Positions 59,001-64,000 of a DNA stretch of 64,000 nucleotides are shown piece by piece (the first letter of the stretch is position 1; every line of letters begins with the position of its first letter). A model generated the notes under the pieces. That model worked only from the letters and a program-made list of their open reading frames with translations. It searched no databases and had not been told where the DNA came from. The translations under genes and the position numbers were made by a program. Source of the stretch: Corbicula japonica (taxonomy: Eukaryota > Mollusca > Bivalvia > Venerida > Cyrenidae); assembly GCA_038501625.1 (NCBI GenBank), contig JAZAYU010000366.1:186001-250000 (forward strand). Direction: 5' to 3'.

Positions 59001-62000
59001 TTTAGTATGTGCTTGGTAATTAGACAATGAATTAGACTAAATTGAGCTTGCAAACATTTACAACATCCATAGCTAAATACATTTCTTTACTAAATTCTAG
59101 GTGGCAATAAGTATTTCCCCCAAAATTAATTTTTGAAATTTTAGCTAGTTTTCGCCATTTGCAATGTTTGCAACCTCTTAAGTAATAAAATTGCTGTAAT
59201 TCTTGTATGATTTTATGACATTAATTTCAAATTTCGGTTGCATAGATATCAAGATTTTAATAATATTGGCAACATTTATTGTCTTTGTTTACATATCTTA
59301 TTTGCTTACGACATAGTTCTTATGTAATGATATCGATAAGGTTTATAACAAAAGCGGCCATATTAGCTAAAACCGGAAGGGGATTTTTAAGATGCCTTCA
59401 TATGGAGATTATTTTAGTTTTTGTATAGTTCACAAATGACATTTCAAATGGCTTAAACATTTACATGGCACAATGCTACCTCCTTTTACATTGCAGGAGG
59501 TTTACTTTATACACATTACTGCTATAGACACACATACTGAAATGTGTTGAGGCTTTCGATGCACATGTTCGAGGCAAGTTAATCCATACAAGTGAGACAG
59601 GAAACCAGCAATAATCTAAGCACTAAATATAGCGGAATTTGCCTAGCTTACTGCGCTTTTACGTATTAACCAGGACGTGCCTCATAATTCTCAATTATTA
59701 GAGAATGTTAAGGCCTATGCCTGAAATTCGTATGCATCACGAATGGCATTTCGGGTGAAAGGCATTTATTGGTCGACCAAGCTAAATTGACGTTGTTTAC
59801 AATTAATAATAGAATTTAAACACAGATTAAGGAATATTTACGCGTTGTAAGTACTACTTTTCCTATTTATATCTCATCGCCTGGATAGCATTGTAACGTG
59901 CCTCGGGCAGAAGGCAATCAGACTATTTGTCTCAGCCTTTATAATTATATATACAATTTTTCTCCTAAAATGATTATAGATATGCTGTAAGATTATAGAT
60001 ATGCTGTAACAATGTTTATTGTTTTGAACAAAATAGTAAATGTTTCCTGAGCTACATTGCTCCAAAATGATTATAATGATTGTAGAAATGATTGGGGTGG
60101 AACAAAATAATCAAGATTAGAATTACCGAACATATGACAATATTCCCAGGACAATAAACCTCCTGGACACACCCTCAGGTACTCACCCTGAGCACAATCA
60201 CTGTTAGAAATAAAACACATTCAGGCCCTCTATCAGCGCATACGCTGAGCAATAAAATATAGTATGAGCAACAACAAGTTTCAAAATAATGCTCAACAAG
60301 GTTTGAACAATCACCATTCAAACAAAACCCTAAGATAAACAACTTTCAAGTCCAAGCTCAACAAAAAGATCTAGCCTATCCTGCTGTACATAAGTGTCTC
60401 AGACGCATATGTTTCCAGAAATTGTCTGAGGACACTTATCTAAAAACCCTATCCTCAACACTTACTCTGAAGCTACCTTAAAAGTGTCTCAGACGCATGT
60501 GTTTCCAGCAATTGTCTGAAGGCATTATCTAAAAACACTACCCACAACACATACTCTGCAGCTATCTTACAGGTATCTAAGACGTATACATGTGTTTCCA
60601 GCATTTGTCCGAGGACAATATCTAAAAATACCTATCAGCACTAGCTTCAAACAATACTGTTCACACTGAAACAACCCGGTCAATATGCCGTAGTACAAAG
60701 CTGTACTATATTGGACCTATAAAGCAGACCAATGTTGAATCCAAATTGAAAGATGAACACATCGACTCTCTGAAACAGACTGGCCAGTGTCAATGAACGG
60801 CACTTGCCCTTATACCATTAACGGAATTTCTCGGAATTTACCGTGCAACTACACTAATTTAACACAAGGCTTTAAGCAAAAAGATTTTAACAGTTAGACT
60901 CGGTCAAAGCTATATCATCAAATAATTTCCCCACAGCATACTGGTTTTCGGGTACGTCTGGCAATGGCCTAACATTTTTTTTTCGACACGGGTTCGATTC
61001 AAACTGACACGCTGCTTTTTGAGATATAACTAAGATTTTTATTTGTCAAGAATTACTGCACTTATTTTAAAGTACAAGTATTGTACGTATTTTGCTTCTA
61101 TTTATTTCATCGAAATTATTATTGTGTAAAAAGTAAAAAAAAATAATAAAAAATCTTGTTTCGAACCTACAACCTATAACAGGGTTGCTACAATTGCATT
61201 TCAAAGTATTTTAACTGACTGCGTCTTAAAACACTCGGCTAAAAGTACAAGTGTTGGCAGCGTTCCGCTATGTCGTAAACAACGATTAAAATATGTATAC
61301 TATGTTTACAAGTAAATTTGCCAATGTAAACACGCCAATATAAACATTGCCAAATTACCTTTGTCCAAAAATTACATACTTTATATAAAAATTGTCAAAC
61401 TCACCGTTATCATCTATTTCAGACTTGATTGAATCGCCATTGTCTTGTGCCCGACCATTGTACGAAGGCAGCCGAGTTACATATCTCGGGTTGGGCGGGT
61501 ATGGAGGGCGGTAAACTGGCTCACGTTGGTAGTTATTATCATATCCTTGAGGGATATGAATTCCAATTGACTGACTAGGGATGTTCGGTCTTATTTGGTA
61601 TTGTTGTGGCACTTGTATGGGAGGAGGACGTCTCATATTTGGGTATTGTGGATACTGGTAATTAGGATTTGATTGAGAGGCTAGAGGGAAATTGTGAGGA
61701 CCATATTGTTGCATGTAATTGTAGTCCTGATTAGGTAATGGAATGGCTGGCTCGAATCGAATCCCTTGTTGATGATCGTTTCTTCCGGGATGCTGATTTT
61801 TCTGGTAAACATGAGCTGCTGGTGGAGGATTGTTTCTATGAAATAGTGGTGGCAGTATTTGGTATGTATAGTCCTTGTGAGTTTCTGGTGATTTGTAATA
61901 ATGTCGACTCTGTGAGTTTGGTATTGGAAAACGTTGATTTTGAAAAGAATGCACGACTTGATTTGACATAAAGTCTGGTGAACTAGAAATGTGTTGAGCT

Positions 62001-62857
62001 TGCAGTGTCACTTGCACATTTTGATCTAACGGAATTTGAGCACTTGACTCTAAATTGGCATAAAAGCCAGACTGCATTCCCAGGGGTCCGATCCACCTTT
62101 TGGCGTGGGTATCTTGAGTGTTTGTGCGTGTTGTCATTTGTTTTCCTATCTGAGGGTCGTTCAAAGTCAGGTCTGATGGAAACTGTTCAGTCGTGTTGCT
62201 GCTATTCTAAATTGTATGAACATATCGTTACTTCTACACATTGTGTTTCCTTATATAATATTCTTTTAGTAAATACTATGTTTCCATTAACACAATGTTG
62301 AAATTCAGCAGTAATTACAAGTTAAAAACAAATTCATTATATATTTTTTCATGTAAGATGTCGTCTTCATGCAATAGGACCAGCTGCAATGCTAATACAT
62401 TTATAAGGTGAAGAGCTAACATTTGGTGAACAGACGCAGTTAGGAATGATTATAAACAAAACAATATTACACTGCATTAAATTCTGTTATATTCACCAAT
62501 AATCAATTAAAGAAATGTCACGAAAACTGCAGCTGCGTTGCGTTTGAAACCTATAGTCAAATTGCTTATAATAATCAAAGTCAGTTAGAATGTGCAATTA
62601 TTACTAATTCCCATCTCTATTTAGCCAACGCATTTAGAATAATTTCTAACTACCAATAATTATTGTAGACATAAGCGGAAATCAGATAAATCAGATGACT
62701 TTACTTTCTGCGGCAATACGTTGAGTATATTAAGACTATACCTTCTCCCACTCCCCCGGTATCTCCCATTGTAGAGGTCTCGAGTAGGTTACTTTGTGAC
62801 ATTCTCCTTCAGCCACAATGTCAAATGCTTTTATATCATCACAAAGATAGTTCATGT
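49770..62857 (-). CDS. RRM-array protein resembling the N-terminal part of PARP14/PARP10 (partial)
   Basis: Eight exons: 62742-62857, 61405-62182, 57799-57882, 57341-57541, 56906-57169, 56132-56434, 54060-54305 and 49770-50069. They give about 764 codons with consistent phases (phase 1 at nearly all joints). A Pro/Gln/Tyr-rich disordered segment and a charged linker are followed by five RRM-like modules. These carry the VELYFENARRSDGGE / IEFYFENARRSGGGS signature and AxRVVxRxxHL-type second halves. PARP10/PARP14-type ADP-ribosyltransferases have such RRM arrays at the N-terminus, acting in interferon-linked and nucleic-acid stress responses. No macro, WWE or catalytic exon is seen here; the downstream exons are not found. 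A different RRM protein remains possible. Introns hold a LINE, a Penelope-like relic and a large palindrome. Confidence 0.75.
50250..50490. repeat. R8 repeat, long copy
   Basis: TCGTTTAGGGCAAACCCATT, ACCATCGTTTGGGATGAATC, TGAGTTGCGCTCAAGCCGGG and CTCAATCAAACCGAGCC in order. Confidence 0.7.
50490..51045. other. intron DNA, nothing recognised
   Basis: AT-rich, no ORF or repeat family identified before the LINE. Confidence 0.5.
51109..52024 (+). pseudogene. LINE apurinic-type endonuclease region, broken
   Basis: VTLVSVYAPI and LILLDDFNARVGAD are endonuclease motifs, normally followed by a conserved D-H pair. The frame shifts near 51410-51480, then QLDLIVLRR and a linker follow to a stop at 52024. 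Typical of a decayed LINE ORF2. Confidence 0.8.
52230..53877 (+). pseudogene. LINE reverse transcriptase and C-terminal zinc finger, broken
   Basis: LALGRAPGSDGIPPDLLK starts the RT fingers. The frame shifts near 52450 before YRGISLLSIVGKLFARVIL and QFGFRSERSTVDMIF. Motif A is absent: CID is followed directly by IESFHTDMTGTVQFN. Motif B region GVKQGCVLAPTLFG, motif C FADDAAL and a C-terminal CDICGQECHSRIGLISHKRRC-type C2H2 finger follow. Loss of motif A removes a catalytic aspartate. Confidence 0.85.
54060..54305 (-). CDS. RRM-array exon 7: end of RRM c, first half of RRM d
   Basis: Acceptor TTTCGTTACAG. Begins AKRVSEKTHTVEGKHLQVSI, then DRIILHGLKRSTTQDCLFNF; donor CCAG|GTGTGT. It sits between the LINE and the Penelope-like relic. 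Confidence 0.8.
54360..55010 (+). pseudogene. Penelope-like reverse-transcriptase relic
   Basis: Starts RYLDDLLNIDNNHFPLLVNK with the YLDD box, then NFLDLNLSIENVYVTTKIYD, NFPFLDGDVPRATSYGVYIS, and after a stop KQGYRYHKLRKTFCKFYRRY; a frameshift near 54858 precedes YGDLIYKLKK. No GIY-YIG endonuclease is seen. Penelope-like is the favoured class, by pattern memory. Confidence 0.65.
55190..55575 (+). repeat. R4 repeat following the Penelope-like relic
   Basis: ACATTGTTGAGCCAATAAGT, GAGAACCTGTTGGGGCAAGT, CCTGGTTTAAACCCCCAGTG, GTTCCAAGGCGGTGACCC and TTCCTGATATGCATATTTCA: the longest R4 copy. Confidence 0.7.
55580..56130. other. intron DNA, nothing recognised
   Basis: A minus-strand ORF extends past the exon at 56132 but reads intron. 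Confidence 0.5.
56132..56434 (-). CDS. RRM-array exon 6: end of RRM b, first half of RRM c
   Basis: Acceptor GATGATTTCAG. Begins ARRVVNRPNHLIRGATLSVS, then ISTVKVSGLKQFSSRESVEL with YFENARRSDGGEIKEI; donor GAGG|GTAATT. Confidence 0.85.
56440..56900. other. intron DNA, nothing recognised
   Basis: AT-rich, between two RRM exons. Confidence 0.55.
56906..57169 (-). CDS. RRM-array exon 5: end of RRM a, first half of RRM b
   Basis: Acceptor TTTCTTTACTTTAG. Begins VDRVLSKRPIVMMEETIEVE (second half of RRM a), then CTIEVTGPSS and TLEMYFDSTKWSGGEDVV; donor AAG|GTTAAT. Confidence 0.82.
57341..57541 (-). CDS. RRM-array exon 4: first half of RRM a
   Basis: Encodes RKIIVRNIPSKAEEDFLQLF, FENKKKYGGGDV and SAIVEFGDAE. 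Donor AAT|GTAAGA, phase 1 both ends. Confidence 0.75.
57799..57882 (-). CDS. RRM-array exon 3: charged linker
   Basis: Acceptor TTCTATTTGTAG, 28 codons, DHLAKRNPDKSDCKEENNTT, donor CAAG|GTCGGT, phase 1 both ends. Confidence 0.6.
57885..58470. other. intron DNA, nothing recognised
   Basis: ORFs on both strands overlap here but lack domain features. Confidence 0.5.
58472..59181. mobile_element. 710-bp near-complete palindrome (foldback element R6)
   Basis: Left arm from TTAAGGTATCGCAAACATTG; right arm ends GCAATGTTTGCAACCTCTTAA. Arms of about 345 bp match along their length, meeting at a short CTTTCACTTTCTACTTTCAC spacer near 58820. TTAA-type ends as in the deleted copy at 27858. Confidence 0.9.
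59181..60350. other. intron DNA, nothing recognised
   Basis: Contains a short direct duplication AGATTATAGATATGCTGTAA near 59980; no gene. Confidence 0.45.
60375..60625. repeat. ~110-bp imperfect tandem repeat, three units
   Basis: Units share GTGTCTCAGACGCATRTGTT, TCCAGMAATTGTCTGAGG and ATCTAAAAACMCTA. Confidence 0.75.
60630..61400. other. intron DNA, nothing recognised
   Basis: AT-rich; no ORF with support. Confidence 0.5.
61405..62182 (-). CDS. RRM-array exon 2: Pro/Gln/Tyr-rich disordered segment
   Basis: 259 codons, donor AACG|GTGAGT. Low complexity with YQYPQYPNMRRPPPIQVPQQ and similar. The acceptor AACTGAACAG is poor, chosen for phase 0, so the 5' border is uncertain. Confidence 0.7.
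62742..62857 (-). CDS. RRM-array exon 1 (or first one visible)
   Basis: Acceptor TTTTTCTTCAG, donor AGAAG|GTATAG. Encodes MNYLCDDIKAFDIVAEGECH through IPGEWEK. The ATG two bases in could be the start; otherwise an upstream exon lies beyond the window. Confidence 0.6.
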
Positions 62858-62859
62858 CT

Positions 62860-64000
62860 GAAGAAAAATATCAACATCACTGTCTTTTTTGTGTTTAAAA
62901 TATGTTAAACGACATTTGTTTTGATCGTGTTGGTTCTGATTTACTACACAGTTACGTTAATTTTAAATAAAAAACAAACTCGATTAAAAAAGCACTAGGT
63001 GGATTTTGAGAATTCACATTTTAATAAATTATTACCAACAATTGAAATTCGCTAAAGACAATGACATTTATTGGAGGTGACTTGAAATAAAAAAGTTTTC
63101 CGCTGTTATCGCATCATCCAGTTTCCACAGTTTATCGCCAATCGTAATTAATTAATTAATCTTAGCGTTTTAATGCCAATGAATCCTTTTGATTATGGAG
63201 CAAATTTACTTTGGTTCAAAATAAGATACTGTGATAATTTTAACCGCTGCTGCATGTCTAAACTACAGGCGCATAAGTAATGATGCATATCTATGTTTTC
63301 CGTTTTAATCAGAATCAATAAAACAAGTAATCCATACTTGAGATTCCAGAAGATCAGTTTTTCATAATGCTGATTTATTTTATTTTGCGTTGGTTTAGTT
63401 TTGTTATCACACCCGGAAAAAAAGGCAATTCCAACCATCAGCTAAATAAAATTATTCTAACAAACTTTGTCAAATTTCATTTAATAATTAGTTGAATGTA
63501 CGTTTCAATTGAAATAATTGGCGAAAACTGGAGGAAATCACGGTTAGTCAATTATCTAGTCGGCTTATCTCGTTTAATGTGTTTATCTTCTTTTTATCTT
63601 AATTGTTGCTCTGCATTTATGCAGGAGCCCCAATGTGCCTCTATGTGCCTTCAGTATTGCATTGATTAACCGTGATTTCCTCCACTTTATGAAACACTGG
63701 CCCCATTTCCAGACTGATGACCATGTTGATCGACAACAACAAAACATCGTTATATCGAAACGACAAAAGCACGTGATCTTAAAATGGCAGATGATCATAT
63801 GATGTTTTCGAAAAAATATAAACGAGAACCTTAATTGTATCAGTTTATCAGGGGTTTTTACTAAAATACCTTCCTGTTTATGGGAAATCTTAACCCGGAA
63901 CAAAATTTAAATCGAAAACGAAAGAAAAAAATCAAAAATCATTTCAATTATTTACACGTGTTTAAGTCAATTTTAAAATAAACATAAGCATAACAAACTA
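62860..64000. other. upstream of the RRM-array exons, no gene recognised
   Basis: Minus-strand ORFs at 63193-63438 and 63583-63903 show no domain features. A first exon or promoter may be here but cannot be defined. Confidence 0.4.

Overview
This window looks like a repeat-rich, AT-rich animal genome, most likely a bivalve mollusc. The reasons are intron-split genes with clean GT/AG borders, innate-immunity families known to be expanded in bivalves (ARM/TIR proteins, PARP14-like RRM proteins), and a dense load of palindromic MITEs, tRNA-derived SINEs, a LINE and a Penelope-like relic. The species is not determined. All gene models were assembled by eye from splice signals, reading phase and domain logic.

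Layout. (1) 2.16-4.71 kb, minus strand: a three-exon gene for a 63-residue charged protein of unknown function. (2) 5-11 kb: intergenic DNA with MITEs, a compound trinucleotide microsatellite and an ~88-bp tandem repeat. (3) 11.2-29.06 kb, plus strand: the main gene, ten coding exons whose phases close exactly to a 749-residue protein. It has a putative N-myristoylation site, a charged linker, armadillo-like helices, a TIR domain with the NADase-type glutamate, and a SAM-like domain. Its introns hold a decayed tandem array of one TIR exon end and a 4.46-kb element bounded by inverted repeats. (4) 29.1-40 kb: no intact gene; minisatellites, a 320-bp tandem duplication, a THAP zinc-finger relic and MITEs. 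(5) 40.3-43.13 kb, minus strand: the last four exons of a rhodopsin-family GPCR (third intracellular loop, TM6, TM7, tail); the final codons, stop and poly(A) signal lie in a MITE. (6) 44.0-49.75 kb: a 5.7-kb non-coding element with ~150-bp terminal inverted repeats. (7) 49.77-62.86 kb, minus strand: eight exons of an RRM-array protein resembling the N-terminal part of PARP14/PARP10-type ADP-ribosyltransferases, with a dead LINE and a Penelope-like relic in its introns.

How the genes may relate. The TIR protein and the RRM-array protein both belong to NAD+-linked stress and innate-immune families. The former carries the residue expected for NAD+ cleavage. The latter would be an ADP-ribosyltransferase only if a catalytic domain lies outside the window. 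No shared regulation is visible.
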